From the NCBI RefSeq assembly GCF_016793705.1, contig NZ_JAEULO010000026.1, forward strand, positions 1 to 53,997: 53,997 bases of DNA, read 5' to 3'. The notes under the pieces are model-generated. The model was not told where the DNA came from. It saw only the letters and a list, made by a program, of their open reading frames with translations, and did not search any database. Both the position numbers and the translations under genes were made by a program. Positions within the stretch are counted from its first letter, which is position 1, and every line of letters starts with the position of its first letter. Below are positions 1-9,659 of the stretch, piece after piece. This stretch comes from Tabrizicola sp. GTDB taxonomy: Bacteria > Pseudomonadota > Alphaproteobacteria > Rhodobacterales > Rhodobacteraceae.

Positions 1-573
1 TCAGGGCAATTCCGACGAGGGGATCACCGGGAAGAACTGCCCCGAGGACCAGAGTCCGAACCACTTATGCCCGTCGTGGTCTTCATGGCAACCCAGATCG
101 ATCAGCCGGTAGAAGGATTTCCGGTCGATCAGCGCCCAGAGGTTGCGGCGGATCAGCACATAGGGCGAGGGCTCGCCGGTCTTTGCGTCGCGCTCCACCC
201 GCAGGGGGTGGTCGGGGCCGAGGGTCGCCACGTCCTCGGTCCTGGTGGTGAAGGAGATCGTCTGGTCGCGGCCCGTGCCCTGCGCGTCGAAGTCCACGGC
301 GAGGAAGGGGGCGTCGTCGACCTTGATCCCCACCTTCTCCACCGGGGTGACGAGGAAATAGTCGTCCCCCTCGCGCTTCAGGATCGAGGAGAAGAGCTTG
401 ACCAAGGGCGCCCGCCCGATCGGGGTGCCAAGGTAGAACCAGGTGCCGTCGCGGGCGATGCGCATGTCGAGGTCGCCGCAGAACGGCGGGTTCCACAGAT
501 GGACCGGCGGCGGCCCCTTCTGTCCGGCGGCCTTGGCGGCGGCGGCGAGCGTGTCGGCATTGGGTTTGGTCAT
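1..573 (-). CDS. DUF1285 domain protein
   Basis: 190-residue soluble protein, complete: the stop codon occupies the first three bases of the window and the ATG ends at 573. It matches my memory of the DUF1285 family (small alphaproteobacterial proteins of unknown function), with an N-terminal 'PPVHLWNPPFCGD' stretch, a 'MRIARDGTWFYLGTPIGR' segment around residues 37-54 and a conserved 'FFPVI' near the C-terminus. No signal peptide or membrane segment is visible. No strong Shine-Dalgarno sequence precedes the ATG, so the start rests on length and family pattern. It is divergent from the MoxR operon. The biochemical function is unknown. Confidence 0.85.
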   Translation of the reverse strand: MTKPNADTLAAAAKAAGQKGPPPVHLWNPPFCGDLDMRIARDGTWFYLGTPIGRAPLVKLFSSILKREGDDYFLVTPVEKVGIKVDDAPFLAVDFDAQGTGRDQTISFTTRTEDVATLGPDHPLRVERDAKTGEPSPYVLIRRNLWALIDRKSFYRLIDLGCHEDHDGHKWFGLWSSGQFFPVIPSSELP

Positions 574-652
574 GCGGGAAATGTAGCGGGCTTCGGCGCA
601 GGTGCAACCGGGGGCGAGACCGGGAGGTCCGGCGCGCGGGTCGGGCCGGGGC

Positions 653-702
653 CAAGTTTCTTGAGTAAGAAACTTGTCAAAATCCTTGCGGAAGGATTTT
701 GG
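653..702. repeat. Double-hairpin intergenic repeat, copy 1
   Basis: Two adjacent perfect hairpins in the 245-base gap between the divergent DUF1285 and moxR genes. Hairpin 1 has arms CAAGTTTCTT (653-662) and AAGAAACTTG (667-676) with loop GAGT. Hairpin 2 has arms AAAATCCTT (679-687) and AAGGATTTT (692-700) with loop GCGG. Similar structures with different arm sequence occur at 22341-22390 and 25824-25868. The rest of this gap holds two copies of CATTTGTG (731-738, 755-762) but no clear promoter. Confidence 0.75.
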
Positions 703-818
703 GTCTCCGCCCCGGCCCCTCTCTCACGATCATTTGTGTCAAGTCGCCTTTTGCCATTTGTGCCCGCCGGGATAGTTCGATTTACTGACGGCAACGGACC
801 CTGAAGGGAGCATGAGGC

Positions 819-1819
<1,001 letters not shown>

Positions 1820-1823
<4 letters not shown>

Positions 1824-2707
1824 GTGCAGCCCCCCAGTCTTCGACCGGCGACCTGCGCACCCGCGCGGAAGCGCTGGGGCAGACCCTGCCGCCCTTGCTG
1901 GCCGAGGCAGAGATGCTGGCCTCGACCGTGATGATGGGTGAGCACGGGCGGCGCCGGGCGGGGCTGGGGGATGAATTCTGGCAGTACCGCCCGGCTCATG
2001 CCGGCGATTCGGCGCGGATGATCGACTGGCGGCGCAGCGCCCGGTCGGACGCGCATTTCGTGCGTGAGCGCGAATGGCAGGCGGCGCAGTCGGTGACGAT
2101 CTGGGTCGATCCGGCGAAATCCATGTCCTTCACCGGCGACAGGTCGCGCGCGCCGAAGGCGGACCGGGCCAAGCTTCTGGGCCTCGCGCTGGCCGTGCTG
2201 CTGCTGCGCGGGGGCGAACGGGTGGGCCTTGCCGGTCTTGCCGCCCCGCGTGCCGGTCGGGCCCAGCTTCTGCGGCTCGCGGCGCGGCTGTCGGGCGAGG
2301 AGGCGGGCGAGGACTATGGCGCCCCCGTTACCGAAGGCATGGTCAGCCACGGGCGCGGCGTTTTCCTGTCGGATTTCCTCGGCGACCTCTCGGGGATCGA
2401 GGCGGGCCTCGCGCGCGCGGCCGACCGCGGGGTGAAGGGCGTGCTGATCCAGGTGCTTGATCCGGCCGAGGAAGACTTCCCCTTCGACGGGCGCACGATC
2501 TTTGAATCGATGGGCGGGACGCTCCGGCACGAAACCCAGCGGGCGGGCGACCTGCGCAGCCGCTACCTCGCCCGGCTGGCCGAGCGCAAGGATCGCCTTG
2601 CGGTGCTTGCCCGCGCGGTCGGCTGGCACTTCACCACCCATCACACCGGCGCGCCCGCGCAGTCGGCGCTCCTTTGGGCCTATCTGGCGCTGGAGGGAGG
2701 GCGGTAG
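1820..2707 (+). CDS. DUF58 domain protein
   Basis: 295-residue protein starting at GTG 1820, inside the GTGA overlap with the moxR stop. The frame stays open upstream across moxR, but that part has no family resemblance. It shows the DUF58 signature: 'GDEFWQYRPAHAGD' followed by 'RMIDWRRSAR' around residues 50-75, then a region resembling a degenerate VWA fold ('TIWVDPAKSMSF', where a DxSxS would be expected, and 'GVFLSDFLGDL'). The canonical MIDAS DxSxS reads DPAKS, so metal binding is uncertain. DUF58 proteins usually sit beside MoxR ATPases. Cytoplasmic; no membrane segment seen. The next gene starts on the base after its stop. Confidence 0.9.
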
Positions 2708-5494
2708 ATGTTCACGCTCGGCCCCCTCGGATTTACCGTCCCCTGGCTTCTGGTCGCGCTGATCGCGCTGCCGATCCTCTGGCTCCTCCTGCGCGCCGTG
2801 CCGCCTGCGCCGATCCGGCGGCGGTTTCCCGGCGTGGCGCTGCTCTTGGGCCTGAAGGACGAAGAGGCCGAGACCGACAAGACGCCGTGGTGGCTTCTGC
2901 TGTTGCGGACTCTGGCGGTGGGGGCGGCGATCCTGGGCTTTGCCGGGCCGATCCTGAACCCCGAGGACCGGGCGCCGGGCACCGGCCCGTTGCTGATCGT
3001 CGTGGACGGCGGCTGGGCCGATGCCCGCGACTGGCCGCAGCGGGTGGCCAAGGTCGAGGCGCTGGTGGGTGAGGCGGGGGCTGCGGGACGGACGGTCGCC
3101 GTCGCCCGGCTGACCGATGCGCCCGAGCCGGTTGCCTTCCAGACCGCCGAGGCCTGGGCGGGCCGGGCGGCGGGATTGCAGCCTCAGGCCTGGGCGCCCT
3201 CGGGTCTTGCGGATTGGACGGGGGCTTTGCCCGAGGGCGGATTCGAGACGGTCTGGCTGTCGGACGGGCTGGAACATGAGGGGCGCACCGAGCTTCTGGC
3301 CGCCTTGCAGGCCAAGGGGGACGTCCGGGTGATCGAGGACCCGCGCACCGTCTTCGGTCTGCATCCTGCCCGGTTCGAGGACGGCAGGATCATGCTGCGC
3401 GCCAGCCGGGTGCCTGCGGGCGAGGCGGCGACGGTCGATGTCATCGCGCAGGGGCCGGACCCGGCGGGAATCGAGCGGGATCTGGGCCGGGTCGCCCTGG
3501 ACTTCGCCAGCGGGGCCGCGACGGCGGAAGCCGCGATCGACCTGCCGCCGGAACTGCGCAACCGCGTCACCCGTTTCGCGATGGAAGGCGCACGGACGGC
3601 GGGAACGGTCAGCCTGGCCGACGACAGCCTGAAGCGCCGCAAGATCGCGCTGATCAAGGCCGGGGCGGATCAGGAGACGTTGCAGCTTCTCTCGCCGCTG
3701 CACTACCTGCGGCAAGCCCTGGCGCCGACGGCCGACCTGATCGAGGGCAATCTGATCGACACCCTGAAGGCGAATCCCGACGTGGTGATCCTGGCCGATG
3801 TCGCCGACGTGACCGAGGCCGAGCGCAAGGCCACGCTGGAATGGGTGGAGAAGGGCGGCCTTCTGCTGCGCTTCGCAGGGCCGGTGCTGGCGGCAAGCGA
3901 TGTGAGCCGCGCCGAGGAGGACCCGCTGATGCCGGTCCGCCTGCGCGAGGGTGGCCGCACCGTCGGCGGCGCGATGAGTTGGGGCGAGCCGAAGGCGCTG
4001 GCCCCGTTCCCTGAAGGCTCGCCCGTCTGCGGCCTGACTGCGCCTTCGGACGGGGTGGTGCGCGAACAGGTGCTGGCCCAGCCCGACCCGGACCTGGCAG
4101 AGCGCACCATTGCCGCGCTGGATGACGGCACACCGCTGATGACCCGCAAGGTCGTGGGTGCGGGGCAGGTGGTGCTGGTGCATGTGACGGCGAACGCGGA
4201 GTGGTCCTCGCTGCCCCTGTCCGGGTTGTTCGTTCAGATGCTGGAACGGCTGGCGGTCTCGACCCGGGCCGCCGCGCCGGGACCCGCGGACCTCGCGGGC
4301 CAGACCTGGGTGCCGGAAGTGGTGCTGGATGCCTTCGGCCAGACTTCGGACGCGGGCGACCTGCCGGGGGTCGAGGGCGAGGCTTTGGCAAAGGCGGTGG
4401 CCTCGGGGCCGACGGTGGCGCATCCGCCCGGACTTTACGCCGGTCCCGACCGCCGCGTGGCGCTGAACGCGGTGGGGACGGAGACGGAGCTGGAGCCGAT
4501 GGCCTGGCCCGCCAGCGTTCCTGTGGATCGGCTGGAGGCGCGGGCGGTGCAGGCGCTGAAGGGCCATTTCCTGACTTTCGCCACCGTCCTCCTTCTCCTC
4601 GACGTGCTGGCCGCGCTCTGGCTTGCGGGCCGCCTGCGCGGATTGGCGCGGGGCGTTGCGGTGCTGGCGGTGGTCCTGCTTGGGGCCTTCCCTCGCGGGG
4701 CGATGGCGCAGGACGACGGTCCGAAACCCGGAGACGATTTCGCGCTGGAAGCAACAACCGCTGTCGTGCTGGGCTATGTCCTGACCGGCGACCCGAAGCT
4801 TGACGAGTTGTCGCGGGCGGGGCTCCTGGGCCTGTCCGACAAGCTCTGGCAGCGCACCTCAGTCGAGCCGATGATGCCGATGGGGGTGGATCTCGAGACG
4901 GACGAGCTGGCCTTCTTTCCCTTCCTCTACTGGCCGGTTGCGGCGGGGGCGAAGCAACCTTCGGACGCGGCCTATGCGAAATTGAACCAGTACCTCCGCA
5001 CCGGGGGCATGATCCTGTTCGACACCCGCGACGCCGACCTGACCGGCTTCGGTGGCGGCACCACGCCGGAGGGTCAGGCGTTGCAACTGATCGCTTCGGG
5101 GCTGGACATCCCGCCGCTGGAACCGATGCCGCCCGACCATGTGCTGACCCGCACCTTCTATCTCTTGCAGGACTTCCCCGGTCGCCATCAGGGCGGGCAG
5201 GTCTGGGTGGAAGCCGCCCCGAACGCCGAGGCCGAGGCCGCGGAGGGGATGCCGTTCCGCAACCTGAACGACGGGGTGACGCCGGTGGTGATCGGCGGCA
5301 ACGACTGGGCGGCCGCCTGGGCGACGGATGACGCGGGCATCCCGCTTGTGCCCATCGGGCGCGGCTATGCCGGTGAGCAGCAGCGCGAGATCGCCTATCG
5401 CTTCGGGATCAACCTGATCATGCATGTGCTGACCGGCAACTACAAATCCGATCAGGTCCATGTGCCCGCACTTCTGGAAAGGCTGGGGCAATGA
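2708..5494 (+). CDS. BatA-like N-terminal and DUF4159 membrane protein
   Basis: 928-residue membrane protein. Residues 1-80 give two membrane segments around a short charged loop in the pattern of the aerotolerance regulator (BatA) N-terminal domain. About 540 residues of soluble domain follow, then further membrane segments near 620-665 ending in an AFPRGAMA signal-peptidase-like site. From about 676 to the end there is a DUF4159 domain ('GMILFDTRDAD', 'PPDHVLTRTFYLL'). The ATG directly follows the DUF58 stop. The layout suggests a large extracytoplasmic domain served by the MoxR ATPase, but the role is unknown. Nothing suggests truncation. Confidence 0.88.
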   Translation: MFTLGPLGFTVPWLLVALIALPILWLLLRAVPPAPIRRRFPGVALLLGLKDEEAETDKTPWWLLLLRTLAVGAAILGFAGPILNPEDRAPGTGPLLIVVDGGWADARDWPQRVAKVEALVGEAGAAGRTVAVARLTDAPEPVAFQTAEAWAGRAAGLQPQAWAPSGLADWTGALPEGGFETVWLSDGLEHEGRTELLAALQAKGDVRVIEDPRTVFGLHPARFEDGRIMLRASRVPAGEAATVDVIAQGPDPAGIERDLGRVALDFASGAATAEAAIDLPPELRNRVTRFAMEGARTAGTVSLADDSLKRRKIALIKAGADQETLQLLSPLHYLRQALAPTADLIEGNLIDTLKANPDVVILADVADVTEAERKATLEWVEKGGLLLRFAGPVLAASDVSRAEEDPLMPVRLREGGRTVGGAMSWGEPKALAPFPEGSPVCGLTAPSDGVVREQVLAQPDPDLAERTIAALDDGTPLMTRKVVGAGQVVLVHVTANAEWSSLPLSGLFVQMLERLAVSTRAAAPGPADLAGQTWVPEVVLDAFGQTSDAGDLPGVEGEALAKAVASGPTVAHPPGLYAGPDRRVALNAVGTETELEPMAWPASVPVDRLEARAVQALKGHFLTFATVLLLLDVLAALWLAGRLRGLARGVAVLAVVLLGAFPRGAMAQDDGPKPGDDFALEATTAVVLGYVLTGDPKLDELSRAGLLGLSDKLWQRTSVEPMMPMGVDLETDELAFFPFLYWPVAAGAKQPSDAAYAKLNQYLRTGGMILFDTRDADLTGFGGGTTPEGQALQLIASGLDIPPLEPMPPDHVLTRTFYLLQDFPGRHQGGQVWVEAAPNAEAEAAEGMPFRNLNDGVTPVVIGGNDWAAAWATDDAGIPLVPIGRGYAGEQQREIAYRFGINLIMHVLTGNYKSDQVHVPALLERLGQ

Positions 5495-7560
5495 ATGCCT
5501 CGCTGGTCTTCGCGCCGCTGGTCGGCTGGGGGCTGATCTGGGCGCTGGCCGGGGCGGCGCTGGTGCTGGTGGCTTTCGCGCTCTGGCGCGGGCTTTCCGG
5601 CTGGTGGCTGCGCGCGCTGGCGCTGGCCGCGCTGGTGCTGGCGCTGGCGAACCCGGCCCTGCAGGAGGAGGAGCGGCAGAACCTTTCCGACATCGTGATC
5701 CTTGTCGTGGATGACAGCGCCAGCCAGTCGCTTGGCGACCGAAAGGCGCAGACGGAGGCTGCGGTCGCGGCGGTGCAGGCGGAAATCGCGCTGATGCCGA
5801 ACACCGAACTGCGCATCCACCGCGTCGGCGACGGCGAGGAGGATGCGGGCACCCTCGCCCTCTCCGCGCTGTCCGAAGCGCTGGCCGAGGAACCCCGGGC
5901 CCGTGTGGCGGGGGCGATCCTGATCACCGACGGGCGGGTGCATGACCTTGGCGTCGTGCCGAACCTGCCCGCGCCGTTGCAGGTGCTCTTGACCGGGCGC
6001 GAGGCCGACTGGGACCGCCGGATCGTGGTGAAGAACGCCCCCGCCTTCGCCATCATCGGCGAGGAGTTCAGGCTGGAGCTGAAGGTCGAGGATATCGGCG
6101 CTCCGCCCGACCTTGGGCCGGAGGTCGACCTGACCATCTCGATCGACACCGAGGAGCCCGTCACCTACACCGTGGCGCTGAACCAGGACCTCGAACTGCC
6201 CGTCACCCTGCCGCATGGCGGGGCGAACGTGCTGCAATTCTCCGTCGCGCCGGTGCAGGGCGAGATCACCGACCGCAACAATGCGCTTGCGGTGCAGATC
6301 AACGGCGTGCGCGACCGGCTGCGGGTGCTTCTGGTCAGTGGCGAGCCCCATGCGGGCGAAAGGGTCTGGCGCAACCTGTTGAAATCCGACGCGGCGGTGG
6401 ACCTGGTGCATTTCACCATCCTGCGCCCGCCGGAAAAGCAGGACGGGGTGCCGGTGGACGAGCTGTCGCTCATCGCCTTCCCGACGCGCGAGCTGTTCGT
6501 CGAGAAGATCAAGGAATTCGACCTGATCATCTTCGACCGCTACCGGATGCGGGGCATCCTGCCGATGTCCTATATCGACAACGTCGTAAACTATGTCCGC
6601 GAGGGCGGCACCGTTCTGGTCGCTGCGGGGCCGGAGTTCGGTGCGGTCGACAGTCTCTACCGCTCGCCCCTCGCCGACATCCTGCCGGTCGCCCCGACGG
6701 CGCAGGTGATCGAGGAGGGCTTCCGCCCGAAGATCACCGAGCTTGGCCGCCGCCATCCGGTGACCGAAGGCCTGGAGAAGGAGGCCCCGGAAGGCGGCTG
6801 GGGCCGCTGGTTTCGCCAGATCGAGGTGGAGCAGATCGCCGGTCAGGTGCTGATGTCGGGCGCGCATGACCTGCCGCTTCTGGTGCTGAACCGGGTCGAC
6901 CAGGGCCGGGTTGCGGTGCTCGCCTCCGACCAGTCCTGGCTCTGGGGGCGGGGCTACGAGGGCGGCGGGCCGCAGCTGGAACTCCTCCGGCGGCTGGCGC
7001 ACTGGATGCTGAAAGAGCCGGAGCTGGAGGAGGAGACCCTCACTGCCGAGGTGGCGGGCGAGGCGATGACCATCACCCGCCGGACGCTCGCCGAGGCAGA
7101 CCCCGGCCCGGTCACGATCACCGCGCCGGACGGGACGGTGACGGAACTGGCGATGCCGCTTGCCGCGCCGGGCCGCTACGAGGCCGGGTTCAAGGCGCCG
7201 ATGCTGGGCCTCTACCGGCTGGACCAGGGCGAGTTGACGCGCGTCATCGCGGTCGGCCCGGCGACGCCCCGCGAATTCGTCGAGACCATCGCCTCGGGCG
7301 CGGAGCTCGCGCCGCTGGCCGAGGCGACGCGGGGTGGCGTCACCCGGCTGGAGCCGGGCAACCCCGACATCCGCACCGTGGCCGAGGGCCGGGTCGCGGT
7401 GGGCAGGGGCTGGATCGGCATTACCCCGCGCGAGGCCTATCTCACCACCGAGGTCAACGTGGCACCCGTCCTGCCCGCCTGGGCCTGGCTGCTGCTCGCG
7501 GCGGGGCTGGCCGTGGTGGCCTGGCTGATCGAGGGCCGCAAGGGCGCGAAGGCGGGCTAG
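5491..7560 (+). CDS. Membrane protein with GATase/VWA-like fold, MoxR operon
   Basis: 689 residues; ATG overlaps the previous stop as ATGA. Two N-terminal membrane segments (residues about 8-30 and 36-55) are followed by a domain beginning 'DIVILVVDDSASQS', which resembles a VWA fold with DDSAS at the MIDAS position. A class I glutamine-amidotransferase-like region follows ('FDLIIFDRYRM', then 'REGGTVLVAAGPEFG'), and a final membrane helix lies near residues 662-682. The catalytic Cys expected of a true GATase is not evident, so a structural role is likely. This is the last gene of the moxR operon. Confidence 0.82.
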   Translation: MNASLVFAPLVGWGLIWALAGAALVLVAFALWRGLSGWWLRALALAALVLALANPALQEEERQNLSDIVILVVDDSASQSLGDRKAQTEAAVAAVQAEIALMPNTELRIHRVGDGEEDAGTLALSALSEALAEEPRARVAGAILITDGRVHDLGVVPNLPAPLQVLLTGREADWDRRIVVKNAPAFAIIGEEFRLELKVEDIGAPPDLGPEVDLTISIDTEEPVTYTVALNQDLELPVTLPHGGANVLQFSVAPVQGEITDRNNALAVQINGVRDRLRVLLVSGEPHAGERVWRNLLKSDAAVDLVHFTILRPPEKQDGVPVDELSLIAFPTRELFVEKIKEFDLIIFDRYRMRGILPMSYIDNVVNYVREGGTVLVAAGPEFGAVDSLYRSPLADILPVAPTAQVIEEGFRPKITELGRRHPVTEGLEKEAPEGGWGRWFRQIEVEQIAGQVLMSGAHDLPLLVLNRVDQGRVAVLASDQSWLWGRGYEGGGPQLELLRRLAHWMLKEPELEEETLTAEVAGEAMTITRRTLAEADPGPVTITAPDGTVTELAMPLAAPGRYEAGFKAPMLGLYRLDQGELTRVIAVGPATPREFVETIASGAELAPLAEATRGGVTRLEPGNPDIRTVAEGRVAVGRGWIGITPREAYLTTEVNVAPVLPAWAWLLLAAGLAVVAWLIEGRKGAKAG

Positions 7561-7567
7561 GGCGGAC

Positions 7568-7584
7568 CCGGGGTCAACCCCCGG
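7568..7584 (+). terminator. GC hairpin after the moxR operon (weak)
   Basis: CCGGGG (7568-7573) pairs with CCCCGG (7579-7584) around a short TCAAC loop, eight bases after the operon's last stop. There is no T-tract, so it may only be a rho-type 3'-end structure. Confidence 0.3.
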
Positions 7585-7671
7585 ACCCCCGGGAAAGGCA
7601 GAACGGCGGGGCTTGGCCCGAATCGCTGTCTTCCCGCATCCTTTCCGCATTTCAGGCGGGAGGATTTCGTG

Positions 7672-8922
7672 ATGACGGATGTCGATGTGGCAATCGTCGG
7701 CGCAGGCTGTGCCGGTCTGGCGGCGGCGAAGCGGCTGCGTGCGGCGGGGCTGACGTTCCGCGTCGTCGAAGCGATGGACCGGATCGGCGGGCGGGCCTGG
7801 ACCACCACCGCCGACTTCGGCATCCCCTTCGACGTCGGCTGCGCCTGGATCCATGCCGCCGACCGCAACCCCTTCTTCTCGGACGCCCGCTCGGCCGGCT
7901 GGACCTTGCAGCATCACGACATGGCACTGGACCACCTGTGGTTCGGCAGGCGCCGGGCCAGCGACGCCGAGATGGAAGCCGAACGCCGCGCCGAGGCCGA
8001 GCTTCACGCCTGCATCGAACGCCACAAAGGCGAAAGCGACCGGCTTTCCACCCTGGTCGAGGCCTGCCACGGGCTGCGCGTCAGCGCCACCTTCGCCGGG
8101 CCGATGGACTTCGGCGCCGATGACGACGAGATCAGCGTTACCGACTACCGTGCGGCGGCGGACCTCGACCCGAACTACTTCACCAAGGAAGGCTTCGGCG
8201 CCCTGATCCACCGCTGGGGCGCCGACGTGCCGGTCACGCTGGATTGCCCGGTCCGCCGCATCCGCTGGGACGGGCGGGGGGTCGGCGTGGAGACCGCGCA
8301 GGGCACGATCCGGGCGCGGGCAGTGATCGTCACCGTCTCGACCGGCGTCCTCGCCTTCGAGGACATCGCCTTCACCCCCGACCTGCCCGACCGCCACCTG
8401 GAGGCGATCTTCGACCTGCCGATGGGCCTTCTGACCAAGGTGCCGCTGAAGATAGAGGGTACGCGTCTGGGCCTGAGGCCCTTCGACGACGTGCTGATCG
8501 AGCGCCACGCGCGGCACGACCTCTATTTCCTCGCCTTCCCTTTCGACTGTGACCTGATGGTCGGCTTCGTCGGCGGCGATTTCGCCTGGGAGATGGAGGC
8601 GGCAGGACGGGACGCCGCGGTGGATTTCGTCACCGACCGGCTGGTGGACATCTTCGGCTCCGGAGTTCGCCGCGCCGTCACCCACGGCACGATGACCAAC
8701 TGGGGTGGCGAGCGCCATGTCCGGGGCGGCTATGCGGCGGCGCGCCCAGGCAAGGCCCATGCCCGCTCGGTGCTGTCCGATCCGGTGGGCGAGCGCATCT
8801 GGTTCGCCGGAGAGGCGCTGGCGGGCGGCCTGAAGCAGACTGCCGGTGGCGCGCGCCTCTCGGGCGAGGCGGTGGCGGCCGGGGTCATTTCACGGCTCGC
8901 GCGACAGGATCACCCGGCGTGA
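7672..8922 (+). CDS. FAD-dependent amine oxidase / oxidoreductase
   Basis: 416-residue flavoprotein of the flavin amine oxidase family. A Rossmann dinucleotide motif VGAGCAGLAAAKRL starts near residue 8, followed by the acidic end of beta-2 and the RIGGRAWT motif. The C-terminal 'IWFAGEAL' is the FAD-binding end typical of the family. The ATG at 7672 lies 7 bases after GGGAGGA (7658-7664); a GTG one codon earlier is possible. The substrate is not predictable; polyamine oxidase-like enzymes are the nearest recalled group. It stands alone and its 3' end overlaps the convergent DUF599 gene by 33 bases. Confidence 0.85.
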   Translation: MTDVDVAIVGAGCAGLAAAKRLRAAGLTFRVVEAMDRIGGRAWTTTADFGIPFDVGCAWIHAADRNPFFSDARSAGWTLQHHDMALDHLWFGRRRASDAEMEAERRAEAELHACIERHKGESDRLSTLVEACHGLRVSATFAGPMDFGADDDEISVTDYRAAADLDPNYFTKEGFGALIHRWGADVPVTLDCPVRRIRWDGRGVGVETAQGTIRARAVIVTVSTGVLAFEDIAFTPDLPDRHLEAIFDLPMGLLTKVPLKIEGTRLGLRPFDDVLIERHARHDLYFLAFPFDCDLMVGFVGGDFAWEMEAAGRDAAVDFVTDRLVDIFGSGVRRAVTHGTMTNWGGERHVRGGYAAARPGKAHARSVLSDPVGERIWFAGEALAGGLKQTAGGARLSGEAVAAGVISRLARQDHPA

Positions 8923-9576
8923 GTGGCTGGCGAACTCGCGCCGGATCAGGATGCCGGTGGCCAGCACCGTGCCCGCCAGAAGCCCCCAGGGTCCAAGCAG
9001 CCATCCGAGCGCCGCGAGGGCATAGTAGATCGACCTGAGCCCCCGGTTGAAGCTTTTCGCCGCGGTGATGTTGATCTCGGCCGCCTGTCCCGCGCGGTGG
9101 AAGGCCAGGGGATCGCCGGGGTCGTTCGGGACGGCGGCCATCAGGATCGAGCAATAGCCGAAGAGCCGATGCGCCCAGACGAATTTCAGAAGCGCATTGG
9201 CCAGGAACCCGATCACCGGCAGCATCTTTACCGCGACATCGGGGCCTCCGGTGATGGGCAGCTCGTCGGCCAGCCGCTGCACTGCTGCCGCATTGCCGAT
9301 CACCGCCACCCCGCCGCCGATGGCGATCATGCAGGCGCTGGCGAAGAAGGCCGTACCCTGCCGCAGGCTGTCGATCAGCGTCGCGTCGAAGATGCGCGGC
9401 TGGCGGGTGACGAAGGTCCGCATCCAGTCGCGCCGGTAGTCCTCCATCAACCATGAGACGGACGGCAGTCCGCGAGGCGGACGTTCGCTGAACCAGCCGG
9501 AGGCGAGCCAGGCAAGGGCCAGCAGCGCCAGCATGACAAGGTCGATGAGGGGGATCGCGCCGAGGTTCATCGTCAT
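8890..9576 (-). CDS. DUF599 family membrane protein
   Basis: 228-residue inner-membrane protein with about four hydrophobic segments (residues about 7-27, 72-98, 118-140 and 185-210) and the 'KSFNRGLRSIYYALA' and 'REFASHSRRV' motifs I associate with DUF599. Function unknown. The ATG at 9576 is followed closely by a second Met (MTMNLG), so the exact start could be two codons later. Its last codons overlap the 3' end of the amine oxidase on the other strand. Confidence 0.82.
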   Translation of the reverse strand: MTMNLGAIPLIDLVMLALLALAWLASGWFSERPPRGLPSVSWLMEDYRRDWMRTFVTRQPRIFDATLIDSLRQGTAFFASACMIAIGGGVAVIGNAAAVQRLADELPITGGPDVAVKMLPVIGFLANALLKFVWAHRLFGYCSILMAAVPNDPGDPLAFHRAGQAAEINITAAKSFNRGLRSIYYALAALGWLLGPWGLLAGTVLATGILIRREFASHSRRVILSREP

Positions 9577-9604
9577 GCGCCCAAGGTAGGGCCGGGGTTT
9601 TTCC

Positions 9605-9634
9605 TTGTCAGCCGGTGAAATTGGTTATAATTTC
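9605..9634 (+). promoter_or_regulatory. Candidate glcD promoter with overlapping dyad
   Basis: A perfect TATAAT (9626-9631) lies 15 bases after TTGTCA (9605-9610), ahead of glcD. A perfect hexamer dyad, GAAATT (9617-9622) and AATTTC (9629-9634), straddles the -10 box, where an operator would block RNA polymerase. The 15-base spacer is shorter than ideal. Confidence 0.45.
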
Positions 9635-9659
9635 TTACCAGTCATCGGGGGAATTGCCA

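Noticed and set aside
721-780. Direct CATTTGTG pair and GATAGT as a moxR promoter
   Set aside because: No -35 at proper spacing for GATAGT; the direct pair alone is weak evidence.
5452-8760. Open frame of about 1,100 codons on the minus strand opposite the 689-residue protein and the amine oxidase
   Set aside because: Same antisense composition; it runs through two unrelated genes and the gap between them.
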